A stretch of 56,507 bases of DNA from Candidatus Bathyarchaeota archaeon (GCA_020354575.1 CP070649.1:1-56507); one strand, 5' to 3'; shown: positions 17,004 to 27,216, counted from the stretch's first letter. Program-made: numbers and translations. The notes: generated from the letters alone by a model not told the origin.

Positions 17004-17849
17004 GTGAAGATTCGGAGACCCTATCGCGCAGGAAGTTTCTATGCTGGTACTCAGGAGGACTTGCAAAAACAGGTAGAAAAATGCTTCACTCATGAGCTTG
17101 GCCCTGGAACTCCAGCTATTAAAGATGGTATGAGGAATATAATTGGTCTTATTTGTCCCCACGCGGGGTACATGTATTCCGGTCCGATTGCTGCCCATTC
17201 ATACTATAGATTGGCTGCTGATAGTAAGCCAACTATTGTTGTAATTCTTGGTCCGAACCATACTGGACAAGGAAGCGGGTTAGCACTGATGAAGAGAGGG
17301 ATTTGGAGAACCCCTTTAGGAGATACACACATAGACGAAGATATTGCCGAAGCTATCCTGCAAGAATCTGATATTATCGATGAAAGTGAGCTGGCTCATA
17401 CTTATGAACACTCCATTGAAGTTCAACTTCCCTTTCTTCAGTATCTATATGGTTCAAGGTTCAAGTTCGTTCCTATAAGTTTCCTTATGCAAGATTTTGG
17501 ATCCAGCATCGAGGTAGGTCAAGCTGTTGCTAGAACTTTGAAGGGAAAAAAGGCAATAATCATTGCCTCCACAGACATGACACATTATGAGCCTCAAGAA
17601 ACAGCAGTGAAGAAGGACATGGACGCTCTCAAAACATTAGAAAAGTTAGATGAAAGAGACTTTTATTCGATTATTGAACGCTATCATATAACCGCATGTG
17701 GGGTCGGTCCTGTTGTCGCTCTTATTGCGGCATCCAAGCTTCTAGGTGCAACAAAAGGTCAGATACTTTGCTACAAAACGAGTGGTGACATCACAGGAGA
17801 CTATTCAAGCGTTGTTGGCTATGCCTCTGCTGTAGTCACATTAAAGTGA
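17004..17849 (+). CDS. MEMO1 / AmmeMemoRadiSam-B family protein
   Basis: A 281-residue MEMO-family protein starting at GTG. The dioxygenase-like fold is shown by ICPHAGYMYSGPIAAHSY, ILGPNHTGQGSG, the HTYEHSIEVQLPFLQ block and ASTDMTHY; the His residues are the usual metal-site candidates. The biochemical role in archaea is unsettled. It commonly sits between rps2 and mevalonate kinase, as here. Confidence 0.88.
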   Translation: MKIRRPYRAGSFYAGTQEDLQKQVEKCFTHELGPGTPAIKDGMRNIIGLICPHAGYMYSGPIAAHSYYRLAADSKPTIVVILGPNHTGQGSGLALMKRGIWRTPLGDTHIDEDIAEAILQESDIIDESELAHTYEHSIEVQLPFLQYLYGSRFKFVPISFLMQDFGSSIEVGQAVARTLKGKKAIIIASTDMTHYEPQETAVKKDMDALKTLEKLDERDFYSIIERYHITACGVGPVVALIAASKLLGATKGQILCYKTSGDITGDYSSVVGYASAVVTLK

Positions 17850-17961
17850 AGGCTCATTGAATAGGGAGCCTCCCTAGTCGAATTTGAATCGCTTTATCTA
17901 TTGTAATTCCACCAATTGAAGCAGCTTCATAGCATATATTTTTCTGAGAGTCTAAAAAGCG

Positions 17962-17971
17962 TTTTATTTAT
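17962..17971 (+). promoter_or_regulatory. TATA-like element before mevalonate kinase
   Basis: TTTTATTTAT about 35-45 bases before the ATG at 18006, followed by a GAGGAAAG ribosome site at 17993-18000. This suggests a promoter for the isoprenoid gene run separate from the rps13 operon. The gap 17850-18005 also has a 6-bp hairpin (AGGCTC/GAGCCT) at the end of the MEMO gene, without a T tract. Confidence 0.45.
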
Positions 17972-18005
17972 TTCCTGGTTATAATTCCCATAGAGGAAAG
18001 TTCAA

Positions 18006-18941
18006 ATGGGGCGTGGTTCGGGCTTTGGAAAAACTATTCTTTTCAACGAGCACTTCGTTGTATATGGCATTCCGGGAATTGTCTCCGCAATTGACTCAAC
18101 AGCTTCCGCGATAGTAAGGCAAACAGGAGAAGGAATTAGAGTAAAAGACGAGAGGAAAGGAGCAAAAGGGTACACCCAGAAGAAGATGGTTCAGCAAAAG
18201 GAATCAATTAGTCGAATGCTCAAAGCCATGAGCTTTGACCGAGAAAAAATTGCCTTAGAAATTTGGCTAGGTGGAAACCTCCCCGGCTTTAGTGGAATTG
18301 GTGCATCGGCTGCAAGTAGCGTCGCTATTGCCAGGGCTATCGCAGATGATTTTGACTTAGATTTGTCTGATGAAAAAATAAACCACATTGCTTATGAAGC
18401 TGAGAAAGCTTATGCTGGCACCCCTTCAGGAATTGACAACACTGCAGCCACTTATGGCGGACTGATCTGGTTTAAAAAATCGGTAATTGGAAAATCAGAT
18501 ATCATCGAGAAATTAAGTTTGAAAAAACCAGTTGAAATCGTCATTGGCAATACTGGAATTGTAGCCGATACTAAAGCTATGGTTGAAGGAGTTGCAGCAA
18601 GAAGAGAAATGGATCCAATAAAGTATGATCGATTATTTAAGCAAGCAGAGGAATTGGTGTTTCAAGCAAGAGATAGCTTAAATGATTTTAGTTTGAGAAC
18701 AGTCGGGGAATTAATGGATAGGAATCATCATCTATTGCAGGAAATTGAGGTTTCAAGTGAAGAACTCGATTATCTTGCCAGTTTGGCGCGAAAACAAGGA
18801 GCCTACGGAGCCAAGCTTACAGGTGGCGGTGGTGGAGGTTGTATAGTAGCCTTAACCCCGGGAAAAGCATTACAGCATAAGGTTGCACGCAGGATGCAAA
18901 ATGAGGGGTTTCAAGTATTAAAAACACGAATCGGAATTTAA
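18006..18941 (+). CDS. mvk: Mevalonate kinase
   Basis: A 311-residue GHMP kinase that phosphorylates mevalonate to 5-phosphomevalonate. Visible motifs: GSGFGKTILFNEHFVVYGIP at the start, the ATP loop LPGFSGIGASAASSVAIARA, the AGTPSGIDNTAATYGG catalytic segment and the C-terminal KLTGGGGGGCIVAL. It heads the isoprenoid cluster. Confidence 0.95.
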   Translation: MGRGSGFGKTILFNEHFVVYGIPGIVSAIDSTASAIVRQTGEGIRVKDERKGAKGYTQKKMVQQKESISRMLKAMSFDREKIALEIWLGGNLPGFSGIGASAASSVAIARAIADDFDLDLSDEKINHIAYEAEKAYAGTPSGIDNTAATYGGLIWFKKSVIGKSDIIEKLSLKKPVEIVIGNTGIVADTKAMVEGVAARREMDPIKYDRLFKQAEELVFQARDSLNDFSLRTVGELMDRNHHLLQEIEVSSEELDYLASLARKQGAYGAKLTGGGGGGCIVALTPGKALQHKVARRMQNEGFQVLKTRIGI

Positions 18942-18981
18942 ATAATAGTTAGAAAGCAATCAAAAAAGGAGATAAAAACAA

Positions 18982-20292
18982 TTGGGAATTAGACATTTCC
19001 TGAAGCAATTGGAGGCTGAAGGGGAACTTACAAGAATAAGAAAAGAAGTATCAACGGAGTATGAAATGGCAGGAATCATTGATGCCACTGATGAAAGACC
19101 TGTATTTTTTGAAAAAGTGGAAAAGGCTAACATTCCAGTTGTAGCTGGACTCGTTTCTTCAAAAGAATTAGTTGCAAAAGCTCTGAATATTGAAAAACCA
19201 CAGCTATTGCACAAGCTTTCTAATGCAATATCAAAGCCTTTTCCGATACCTGAGATTGTACCGAAGGGAGAATGCCAACAGGTTGTTGAGAAAAATGTTG
19301 ATCTCACAAATCTTCCAATAATGAAGTATACAAAAAAAGATGGTGGAAAATATATCGCCTCCGCCATAGCAATAATAAAAGACCCTGAGTTGGGTAGAAA
19401 CACGTGTTTCCATAGGCTGATGCTGCTGGATCAGAAAAGATTTGTAGCGAGAATCGTTGAAGACCGAGGAACGGACACTGCCTTGAAAAAGTCCGGTGGC
19501 GAACTTGACATCGCATTTTGCATAGGAAACTCGACTGCTGTCCTTCTAGCTGCTTCTACATCTCTGCCAAAAGGTGTGGACGAATTGGGCATGGCGAACG
19601 CGCTAGAAAAGACAGACCTTGTGAAGTGTCAAACAGTTGATCTCGAAGTTCCAAAAGATTGTGAGATTGTATTGGAAGGAAGGGTAACAAAAGAAATGGC
19701 CCCAGAAGGGCCATTCTTAGACCTTACAGGGATTCCTGACAAGGTGAGACAACAGCCAGTGGTGGAAATAAGCTGCATAACATCCAGAGAAAAGCCAATC
19801 TACCAAACTATTCTCGCAGGAAGAAAAGAACATAGAGTATTAATGGGAATGCCCAAGGAACCAACCATTTTTAACGAGACAAATAAAGTCTGTGAATGCA
19901 AAGATGTTTACATAACCAATGGTGGGTGCAGCTGGCTTCACGCCGTTGTACAAATTACCAAAAAGAAACCTGACGATGGGAAAAAGGCAATCAAGGCAGC
20001 TTTTGAAGGTCATAGATCACTGAAGCATTGCGTTATTGTTGATAATGATATAAACATCTATGATCCAAATGAGGTTGAATGGGCGATTGCAACTAGGTTC
20101 CAAGCAAACAGAGACGCTGTCATTTTACCAAACCAAAGAGGATCCTCTTTGGATCCCTCTGGAGATTTATCTGAAGGAAAAAAAGCGAAAACCTGCAAGA
20201 TGGGCCTAGATGCAACAATTCCTCTCACGCAAACAGGAAAAGGTTTCAAGAAAGAGGAATATCAAAAAGTGGATCTAGAAGCATTCTTGTGA
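18982..20292 (+). CDS. UbiD-type decarboxylase, probable anhydromevalonate phosphate decarboxylase
   Basis: A 436-residue UbiD-family protein starting at TTG behind AAAGGAGAT. It has the N-terminal RHFLKQLEAEGELTRI, the prenylated-FMN/Mg site region (NTCFHRLMLLDQKRFVARI) and the catalytic acid block EGRVTKEMAPEGPFLDLTG. Directly upstream of both phosphomevalonate dehydratase subunits and near IPK, it is best read as the enzyme turning trans-anhydromevalonate 5-phosphate into isopentenyl phosphate, as characterised in Aeropyrum pernix. It needs prenylated FMN; no UbiX gene is in the window. Confidence 0.88.
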   Translation: MGIRHFLKQLEAEGELTRIRKEVSTEYEMAGIIDATDERPVFFEKVEKANIPVVAGLVSSKELVAKALNIEKPQLLHKLSNAISKPFPIPEIVPKGECQQVVEKNVDLTNLPIMKYTKKDGGKYIASAIAIIKDPELGRNTCFHRLMLLDQKRFVARIVEDRGTDTALKKSGGELDIAFCIGNSTAVLLAASTSLPKGVDELGMANALEKTDLVKCQTVDLEVPKDCEIVLEGRVTKEMAPEGPFLDLTGIPDKVRQQPVVEISCITSREKPIYQTILAGRKEHRVLMGMPKEPTIFNETNKVCECKDVYITNGGCSWLHAVVQITKKKPDDGKKAIKAAFEGHRSLKHCVIVDNDINIYDPNEVEWAIATRFQANRDAVILPNQRGSSLDPSGDLSEGKKAKTCKMGLDATIPLTQTGKGFKKEEYQKVDLEAFL

Positions 20293-20296
20293 TTTC

Positions 20297-21493
20297 ATGT
20301 TTCTCACAAAAGAAGAAAAGCATCTACTCAAGGGGGAAAAAGGTCTAGCAGTGAAAAAATCTATGGAGATTCTCGTTGCCTTAGGGAATATCTATGGGGC
20401 AAACAGACTCATAGAAATAGGCTCAGTTCAAGTTGCAGGCGTATCTTATCACAACCTGGGAGATGCTGGTTTGGAATTCCTAAAGGAACTAGCGAGAGAT
20501 GGAAAAGTGAAAGTTCTCACAACTTTGAATCCCGCAGGAATGGACCTGAAGGATTGGAAGAAACTAGGTATCGATGAAGATTTCGCAAGAAAGCAGAATT
20601 TAGTAATTGAAGCCTTTGAGAAAATGGGTATTATCATCTCTTGTACGTGTGCTCCATACTTGATAGGTAACTTGCCTACCTACGGGGAACACATTGCTTG
20701 GTCGGAATCCTCTGCAGTTACTTTTGCAAATTCTGTAATTGGGGCAAGGACGAATAGAGAAGGCGGTCCATCTGCGCTTGCAGCGGCTTTTGTAGGTAAG
20801 ACTCCCTGCTATGGGCTTCATCTGGATGAAAATAGAGCGCCAAACACTCGTGTGGATGTGACTGCAGAATTGGTGAAGATCTCCGATTGGGGAGCTCTCG
20901 GCTACTGTATTGGAAAAAAGGTAGAAAATGGAATTCCTTATATAATGGGCATTGAAACTGCCACTTTAGACGAGTTAAAATCTTTTTGCGCCTCCGTGGT
21001 GACTTATGGCTCAAAACCTATGTTCCATATGATGGGAATAACTCCCGAATCTGAAAAGTATAAACCTCCTAAAGCAACGATCACTATTGAAAATACAGAC
21101 CTTGAAAGAGCGTACAAAAGTATTAATGACGACTTTTCTGATGTGGATTTAATCTGTGTTGGATGCCCCCATTGCTCAATTAAAGAAATTTCAGAAATAG
21201 CGAAATTGCTGAAAAACAGAAAAATATCTCCAAACACTGAGTTCTGGGTTGCGTGCTCAAGACTTGTGAAACAGATGGCTGATAAAAGAAGCTATACTGA
21301 TATTATTGAGAAAGCAGGAGGGAAGTTCGCCTGTGACACATGCATGGCCGTGGCTCCTCTGAAAGGAAGATTTAGATCAGTTGTAACAACCTCCGCAAAA
21401 GGATGCTATTACTCGAGACACAACAACATGATGACAAAAATGGGAAGTCTAGAAGAATGCATAGAAGCTGCGGTGAAAGGACAATGGAGCTAA
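20297..21493 (+). CDS. Phosphomevalonate dehydratase large subunit (aconitase X)
   Basis: A 398-residue aconitase X catalytic domain. Cys residues that could hold the Fe-S cluster are in [18 protein letters not shown] and FACDTCMAV, with the substrate-region block [17 protein letters not shown] and [12 protein letters not shown]. With the small subunit it dehydrates 5-phosphomevalonate to trans-anhydromevalonate 5-phosphate. It starts four bases after the UbiD gene; its last codons overlap the small subunit start. Confidence 0.9.
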   Translation: MFLTKEEKHLLKGEKGLAVKKSMEILVALGNIYGANRLIEIGSVQVAGVSYHNLGDAGLEFLKELARDGKVKVLTTLNPAGMDLKDWKKLGIDEDFARKQNLVIEAFEKMGIIISCTCAPYLIGNLPTYGEHIAWSESSAVTFANSVIGARTNREGGPSALAAAFVGKTPCYGLHLDENRAPNTRVDVTAELVKISDWGALGYCIGKKVENGIPYIMGIETATLDELKSFCASVVTYGSKPMFHMMGITPESEKYKPPKATITIENTDLERAYKSINDDFSDVDLICVGCPHCSIKEISEIAKLLKNRKISPNTEFWVACSRLVKQMADKRSYTDIIEKAGGKFACDTCMAVAPLKGRFRSVVTTSAKGCYYSRHNNMMTKMGSLEECIEAAVKGQWS

Positions 21494-21867
21494 GAGGGAG
21501 AATTATTTCAAGGGGAATTGCAGAAGGAGAAGCCCTGAAAACCTCACAATCGATTTCATTCTACGGTGGAGTTGATCCAGACACTAGTGAAATTATAGAG
21601 AAAGGGCATGAATTGGAAGGAGAAAGGGTTAGAGCAAAAATACTGGTTTTTCCCAATGGGAAAGGATCCACCGTCGGTTCATATACGCTATATAGATTGA
21701 AAAAAAACGGGATGGCTCCCATAGGAATCATAAACAAAGAATGTGAAACGGTAGTCGCTGTGGGTGCTATAATCTCAGAGATTCCCTGTGTCGACAAAAT
21801 CGATATCTCGAAAATAAGAACAGGAGACATTGTCCATATTAACAACAGCCACGTTATAATAAAGTAA
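21484..21867 (+). CDS. Phosphomevalonate dehydratase small subunit (DUF126)
   Basis: ATG 21484 ([18 protein letters not shown]) lies inside the end of the large subunit gene, giving 127 residues, the normal DUF126 swivel-domain length. An earlier in-frame start would add unrelated residues. Family marks are [36 protein letters not shown] and the closing [15 protein letters not shown]. It supplies the swivelling half of the aconitase-type active site. Confidence 0.9.
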   Translation: MELRGRIISRGIAEGEALKTSQSISFYGGVDPDTSEIIEKGHELEGERVRAKILVFPNGKGSTVGSYTLYRLKKNGMAPIGIINKECETVVAVGAIISEIPCVDKIDISKIRTGDIVHINNSHVIIK

Positions 21868-21977
21868 TGAGTTCAGCAGTCGATGCACTACTTGCGAAAC
21901 AGAACGCTTTATTGCTTGAGTTGGGCCAAGAATTCAAAACATATAACCATCATAAAACAAGGAGTTGAGGGTTCTTA

Positions 21978-22811
21978 ATGCCAGAAGAACTGCAGATGAA
22001 ATTCAAAGATGATACAAAAGGGAAAACAATTGTTTTGAAGCTGGGAGGTTCAGTGATAACAAATAAAAAAAAACTTATGGTCCCGAAGCTGAAGGTCATA
22101 AATCGATTGGCAAAAGAAATAGCTGATGCAAACATTGAACAACTAATTGTAGTTCACGGCGGTGGTGGCTTTGGTCACCCTTGGGCAAAACAATATAAAA
22201 TCAAAGAGGGCTACAAATACCCGTCACAAGTTGAATGGTTCACAAGAATACACCAAGCCATGCTTGAATTAAACAAGCTAGTTGTGGACGCCCTAATACG
22301 TAATAATATTGCTGCTTTCTCCGTCTCCCCCTCATCCTGCATAATTACGAAGGCTGGTCGAATTCAAGTGTTCTATGATAGTGCAATTGTACGCCTTCTT
22401 GAAATTGGATTTGTGCCCGTGTTGTTTGGAGACGCAGTTGTAGATAATGAACTTGGATTCACCATACTTTCTGGGGATCAATTAGTTACTGCTTTATCGG
22501 CAAAATTCAACGCTTCTAGAGTAATTTTCGGTGTAGATGTAGATGGCTTATTTACGGCTGACCCAAAGACCAGCAAGAGGGCACAATTAATTCGAAATAT
22601 CACACTGCCCGAATTAAAAGCCTTAATCCAGAGTATTGAACAAGCCAAGGCTACTGATGTAACAGGTGGAATGTTTGGCAAGATTTTTGAGCTGATGGTT
22701 GCGATTGATGTGCCCATCAAAACGATAATTGTTAATGCTACTAAGGAAGGTAATATTTACAAAGCGCTTAGAGAAGAAAGAGTAATTGGCACAGTAATTG
22801 AGAAAGAGTGA
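21978..22811 (+). CDS. ipk: Isopentenyl phosphate kinase
   Basis: A 277-residue amino-acid-kinase-fold protein. IVLKLGGSVITNK is the phosphate loop; the His in GGGGFGHPWAKQY is the diagnostic IPK residue; FGVDVDGLFTADP and TDVTGGMFGKI complete the ATP and substrate sites. It makes isopentenyl diphosphate from isopentenyl phosphate, the last step before isomerisation. Confidence 0.94.
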   Translation: MPEELQMKFKDDTKGKTIVLKLGGSVITNKKKLMVPKLKVINRLAKEIADANIEQLIVVHGGGGFGHPWAKQYKIKEGYKYPSQVEWFTRIHQAMLELNKLVVDALIRNNIAAFSVSPSSCIITKAGRIQVFYDSAIVRLLEIGFVPVLFGDAVVDNELGFTILSGDQLVTALSAKFNASRVIFGVDVDGLFTADPKTSKRAQLIRNITLPELKALIQSIEQAKATDVTGGMFGKIFELMVAIDVPIKTIIVNATKEGNIYKALREERVIGTVIEKE

Positions 22812-22817
22812 AGCATT

Positions 22818-23912
22818 TTGCCAAATAAGACTAAAAATCGAAAGGCTGATCACATTAGGATCTCTTTAGAAGAAAATGTACGAGCCAAACTTGTCACTAC
22901 GGGATTTGAAGATGTATACTTTGTCCATCAAGCTCTACCTGAAGTTGACCGTGATAAAATTCATCTTGCTACCAAAATTTTCAATCACGAATTTTCTGCT
23001 CCAATATTTGTAGGTGCCATGACTGGAGGTACTAAAAAGGCATCAAAAATCAATATGTCTATTGCTGAAGCAGTTGAGGAACTCGGTCTAGGGATGTGTG
23101 TTGGAAGCCAAAGAGCTGCGATTGAAGAGCCTCAACTGGAAGCAACCTACAAAATTGTCAGAAAGAAGGCTCCCGGGGCATTTCTGGCTGCAAATCTCGG
23201 AGCTCCTCAACTCGTCCAAGGATATGGAATAAAGGAAGCTGAAAGAGCTGTGGAAATGATCGAGGCCAATGCTCTAACTATTCATTGTAATCCATTACAA
23301 GAAGCGATTCAACCAGAAGGTGAAACAGGTTTTGCTGGGGCCCTCCAAAAAATTGAAGAGCTAGTCCAGACCCTTCAAATACCGATAATCGTAAAGGAGA
23401 CAGGAGCCGGGATCTCTTCTGAAATTGCTGAGAAATTAGAACGGGTTGGAGTAAAGGGAATTGATATTTCTGGATCAGGTGGCACAAGTTGGGCAGCTGT
23501 GGAGTATTATCGCGCAAAATCTTCGGCAGACACACATCATCAAAAACTAGGTGAGAGTTTCTGGGACTGGGGTATACCCACTGTAGCAAGCCTCGTTGAA
23601 GTTAGTCAATCTACAAAGATTACCCTCATTGCTTCTGGTGGAGTTCGAAGAGGGACAGACATCGCAAAATCGTTAGCGTTGGGCGCTCATTTGGCTAGCA
23701 TGTCTACTCCAATACTGCGCCCAGCAATTAAAAGTACTAGTGAAGTGATGAACACCTTGAAGTTCTTTATTGAGGAATTGAGGAATACTATGTTCCTAGT
23801 TGGCGCAGAATCGATGGAGGAACTAAAAAATACTCCCATAGTGTTGTTGGGGAAGACGTCGGAGTGGCTGAGAAAAAGAGGATTCGACCCTGAAATATTT
23901 GCACGGCGATAA
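22818..23912 (+). CDS. fni: Type 2 isopentenyl-diphosphate isomerase
   Basis: A 364-residue FMN-dependent IDI-2 starting at TTG. It has RKADHIRISLEENV at the start, FVGAMTGGTKKASKIN, GMCVGSQRAAIEEP, HCNPLQEAIQPEGE, GIDISGSGGTSWA and SGGVRRGTDIAKSLALGA, covering the FMN and Mg/substrate sites. It interconverts IPP and DMAPP. Confidence 0.95.
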   Translation: MPNKTKNRKADHIRISLEENVRAKLVTTGFEDVYFVHQALPEVDRDKIHLATKIFNHEFSAPIFVGAMTGGTKKASKINMSIAEAVEELGLGMCVGSQRAAIEEPQLEATYKIVRKKAPGAFLAANLGAPQLVQGYGIKEAERAVEMIEANALTIHCNPLQEAIQPEGETGFAGALQKIEELVQTLQIPIIVKETGAGISSEIAEKLERVGVKGIDISGSGGTSWAAVEYYRAKSSADTHHQKLGESFWDWGIPTVASLVEVSQSTKITLIASGGVRRGTDIAKSLALGAHLASMSTPILRPAIKSTSEVMNTLKFFIEELRNTMFLVGAESMEELKNTPIVLLGKTSEWLRKRGFDPEIFARR

Positions 23913-23914
23913 CC

Positions 23915-24991
23915 ATGGAGACTGACATTAAGAAATTTCTACAAAACCAAATCACTATCATCGATGAGACAATTGAAAAATATGTTCCGAGAAAAATGGA
24001 AAAGGACGCAGTTGTCTTTGCCCTTAACCCGCCTAGGTTTTCATATAACCTTGAAGCTTTGGATAAAGCAATTGTTGAACCAATCTGGGAGTTTCTTGAT
24101 CGCGGAGGAAAACGTTGGAGACCTAGTCTATTCCTCCTAATATGTGAAGCTCTAGGTAAGGATCCCCAAGACTTTCTTGAATATGCCATAATCCCTGAAA
24201 TCATTCACAATGGGACATTGATGGTTGATGATATAGAAGACCAATCAGAACTCCGTAGGGGCAAACCATGTACATATAGGCTATTTGGTTTAGATATAGC
24301 AATAAACGCCAGCAATGCCATGTACTACCTTCCCCTGTTATCACTGATCAAAAACCAAAGAAGAATCTCAGCACGTGTTCGCAACAAAGCTTACGAGATA
24401 TATATTCGAGAAATGATAAAGCTCAGTTTCGGGCAAGCTATGGATATCGCTTGGCATAGAGGATTAGCGAGTGCGGATCAACTAGATGAGCGAGATTACT
24501 TACAGATGTGTGCTTATAAAACTGGGACTTTGGCTAGAATGGCTGCGAAGTTGGCAGCTGTCCTATCAGGAGCGGACGAAGAGTTGATCCAAAAATTGGG
24601 ACAATTTGCAGAAGCTATTGGCGTCGCTTTTCAGATCCAAGATGACATCTTAGATTTGACTGGAAAAGCATTTGCTGAGAAGAAGGGGGCAAGAGGAATG
24701 GATATTTCCGAGGGTAAACGGACATTGATTGTAATCCACACTTTGCATAACGCTAATCCTGCCGATAGACATCGCCTTCAAGAGATTTTAAAGATGCATA
24801 CAGCCAAGCAGGAATTACGAGATGAAGCTATTGCAATTATGAAAAAGTACAACGCGATTGAATATGCAAAAGCACATGCACAAAATATGCTGAGAGAAAG
24901 CTGGCATAGTATCGACATGATTCTATCTCATTCAAAAGCAAAAGAAAAATTGAGAGCCTTTGCTCAATATCTCATTGAAAGGGAAATTTAA
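23915..24991 (+). CDS. Polyprenyl diphosphate synthase (GGPP/FPP synthase)
   Basis: A 358-residue trans-prenyltransferase. GGKRWRPSLFLL and the first Asp-rich motif DDIEDQSELRRG are present; the second is QIQDDILDLTG. It condenses DMAPP with IPP to C15-C20 products for archaeal lipid cores. Chain length cannot be fixed from sequence alone. It starts two bases after fni. Confidence 0.93.
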   Translation: METDIKKFLQNQITIIDETIEKYVPRKMEKDAVVFALNPPRFSYNLEALDKAIVEPIWEFLDRGGKRWRPSLFLLICEALGKDPQDFLEYAIIPEIIHNGTLMVDDIEDQSELRRGKPCTYRLFGLDIAINASNAMYYLPLLSLIKNQRRISARVRNKAYEIYIREMIKLSFGQAMDIAWHRGLASADQLDERDYLQMCAYKTGTLARMAAKLAAVLSGADEELIQKLGQFAEAIGVAFQIQDDILDLTGKAFAEKKGARGMDISEGKRTLIVIHTLHNANPADRHRLQEILKMHTAKQELRDEAIAIMKKYNAIEYAKAHAQNMLRESWHSIDMILSHSKAKEKLRAFAQYLIEREI

Positions 24992-24994
24992 AGA

Positions 24995-26749
24995 GTGACA
25001 TTGTTGTCTTCAACCTCTGAATTAAGAAGGGCTATCAAAAGAATTGCTCTATTAAACGCCTTTAACCATGATGGAAAAGCTCAGCTAGGCCCCGTTATTG
25101 GCAAGCTTTTTGCTGAAATGCCCCATCTAAAGGCGAGAATAAAAGAAATTACACCCCTTATCTCCGAAATTATCGAAGGGATAAATCGCCAGAGCCTTGA
25201 AGATCAGAAAAGAGCTATTAAAAAGCACTGGCCGAGTCTCCTAGTTAGAAAAAAAGTTGAGGAAGAGAAGAAGCTTCCACCATTACCCAGTGTGGAAAAA
25301 TATGGTAAAATACGTACGCGCTTCTCTCCCAATCCAGATGCCCCAATTCATCTTGGATCTGCCAGAGCAATTGTCCTCTGTCATGAATATGCAAAGATAT
25401 ATGAAGGAGAGTTTATAGCACGGTTTGAAGACACCGATCCAAAACAGAAAAAGCCTCAGCTTCCGTTCTATGATTCCATAAAAGAGGACTTACGATGGTT
25501 ACACTGTGACCCTCACAAATATTTCATTCAAAGTGACCGTTTACAAATCTACTACAGATTTGCGGAGCAGCTACTCCGTGAAGGCAATGCTTACGTCTGC
25601 ACTTGCAGATCTGCAGCCTTCAAGAAGCTAATTGAAGCTAAAAGCCACTGTCAATGTCGAAACCTGTCACCTAAGGGGCAGCTTGAAAGGTGGCAGAAGA
25701 TGCTTAATGGTACATATAAAGAGGGCGAAGCTGTCATTCGCGTTAAAACAGATCTTGCGCACCCCAATCCAGCAGTTCGCGATTGGCCTGCCCTTCGAAT
25801 CATAGATACAAAGAGCCATCCTCATCCCCGTGTTGGCGATCAATATCGTGTATGGCCATTGTATAATTTTGCGTGTGGCATAGATGATCACCTATTAGGA
25901 ATTACTCATATAATTAGAGGGAAAGAACACTTAACCAATCAAACAAGGCAAGAGTATATGTATCGTTATCTCGGATGGGAATACCCGGAGACAATCCATT
26001 ACGGAAGAATGAAAATAACTGGAACATCCTTAAGCAAATCCAAGATCATACAAGGAGTATACAATGGAACGTATAAGAGCTGGGACGATCCTAGACTAGC
26101 GACATTTGCTGCATTGAGACGTAGAGGAATACAGGCAGAAGCCATAAAACGATTGATTTTTGACGTGGGCCCTAAAACCCAAGATGTCACACTCAGTTGG
26201 GACAACCTTTATGCACACAATCGAAAAATTATCGAGCCCAAAGCAAACCGTTACTTTTTTGTTCATAACCCACTAAGAATTTCAGTGAATAGCCTTCCAA
26301 AGTCCTTCAAAGTAAAAATCGCCTTGCACCCTGATTTCCCTCAAAGAGGCTTTCGACAATTCGATATCAAATCAAAAGACAACATTGCTGCCTTTTGGAT
26401 CGCGGCAAAAGATGCTAGAAGGATGAAAAAAAAGCAAATCATCCGCTTAATGGAATTATTTAATATAAAAATTGTAACTTTGAAAGGAGATGGGATAATA
26501 GCAACTTTCCATAGTCAGGAGTATGAAAAGGCAAAACAATCGAGAGCTGCTTTGATTCATTGGATTCCTGAGGGAAGAGAGGTTAAATGTCAAATAATGA
26601 TGCCTGATGCATCAGTTGCTCTGGGGCTTGCTGAAGAGGATTGTAGTAACCTGCGAAAGGAGACGATTGTGCAATTTGAACGATTTGGATTTGTTAGAAT
26701 AGATAGTAATAAAGACGCTATCATCCATTGCTATTATTGTCATCGATGA
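24995..26749 (+). CDS. gltX: Glutamyl-tRNA synthetase
   Basis: A 584-residue archaeal/eukaryal-type GluRS starting at GTG. The class I HIGH equivalent is HLGSARAIVLCHEYAK following RFSPNPDAPI; the KMSKS equivalent is TSLSKSKIIQG; the C-terminal beta-barrel domains bind the anticodon. About 100 helical residues precede the catalytic domain, as usual. A tRNA-Glu gene lies 0.9 kb downstream. Confidence 0.95.
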   Translation: MTLLSSTSELRRAIKRIALLNAFNHDGKAQLGPVIGKLFAEMPHLKARIKEITPLISEIIEGINRQSLEDQKRAIKKHWPSLLVRKKVEEEKKLPPLPSVEKYGKIRTRFSPNPDAPIHLGSARAIVLCHEYAKIYEGEFIARFEDTDPKQKKPQLPFYDSIKEDLRWLHCDPHKYFIQSDRLQIYYRFAEQLLREGNAYVCTCRSAAFKKLIEAKSHCQCRNLSPKGQLERWQKMLNGTYKEGEAVIRVKTDLAHPNPAVRDWPALRIIDTKSHPHPRVGDQYRVWPLYNFACGIDDHLLGITHIIRGKEHLTNQTRQEYMYRYLGWEYPETIHYGRMKITGTSLSKSKIIQGVYNGTYKSWDDPRLATFAALRRRGIQAEAIKRLIFDVGPKTQDVTLSWDNLYAHNRKIIEPKANRYFFVHNPLRISVNSLPKSFKVKIALHPDFPQRGFRQFDIKSKDNIAAFWIAAKDARRMKKKQIIRLMELFNIKIVTLKGDGIIATFHSQEYEKAKQSRAALIHWIPEGREVKCQIMMPDASVALGLAEEDCSNLRKETIVQFERFGFVRIDSNKDAIIHCYYCHR

Positions 26750-26771
26750 TTTGAACCTAGCTCCAAGAAAT

Positions 26772-26786
26772 ATGCATGCATTGCCC
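26772..26786. repeat. Intergenic ATGCATGCATTGCCC copy 2
   Basis: Identical over 15 bases to 4204-4218; both lie a few tens of bases or less past the stop of a plus-strand gene. Confidence 0.6.
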
Positions 26787-26877
26787 CGCATTTGTATATG
26801 TGAATTTCAAATCGTTATTTAAATTTCCTAAGAGATTTATTCAAAATAAGTAATCATAAAAAAGGAGAGACAAATAT

Positions 26878-27216
26878 ATGTCTCGATCTAAACTTGAAAA
26901 ATACTTAGATATTCTTGCGGCTATAGTCGCTGAACCTCTGAGTCTGGAGAACATTTCATATCAAGCAAACATCGAGTGTAGAATGCTAGAACGCTATTTG
27001 AGCTTTTTAGCAACACATAAATTGATTGCAAAACGGTCATTGGGAAATACGAAAATCACATATGCTATTACGGAAAGGGGTTTGGCAGTATTCAAAACAC
27101 TGCAAGCACAGAAATATTTCCAAAGACTCAAGAAAATCTTGCCTATTGTTGAAGAAGCTAGTGAGATTGAGCCCTTAATTTCAAAGCGTTCTAGCCTACT
27201 TGAGGAGGATGATTAG
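26878..27216 (+). CDS. Winged helix-turn-helix regulator (ArnR/HTH_45-like)
   Basis: A 112-residue protein whose first 75 residues form a winged helix (ILAAIVAEPLSLENISYQAN, then RMLERYLSFLATHKLI, and a wing ending in ITERGLAVFKTL), followed by a helical tail. It resembles small archaeal HTH_45 regulators. A TATA-like TTATTTAAATTT lies at about 26814-26825 and a GGAGAG ribosome site just upstream. Two tiny ORFs follow in the same direction. Confidence 0.75.
   Translation: MSRSKLEKYLDILAAIVAEPLSLENISYQANIECRMLERYLSFLATHKLIAKRSLGNTKITYAITERGLAVFKTLQAQKYFQRLKKILPIVEEASEIEPLISKRSSLLEEDD

Noticed and set aside
17872-17960. Minus-strand peptide-like frame (ICYEAASIGGITIDKAIQIR...)
   Set aside because: Protein-like but has no start codon between upstream stop and the frame; may be a relic, too weak to annotate.
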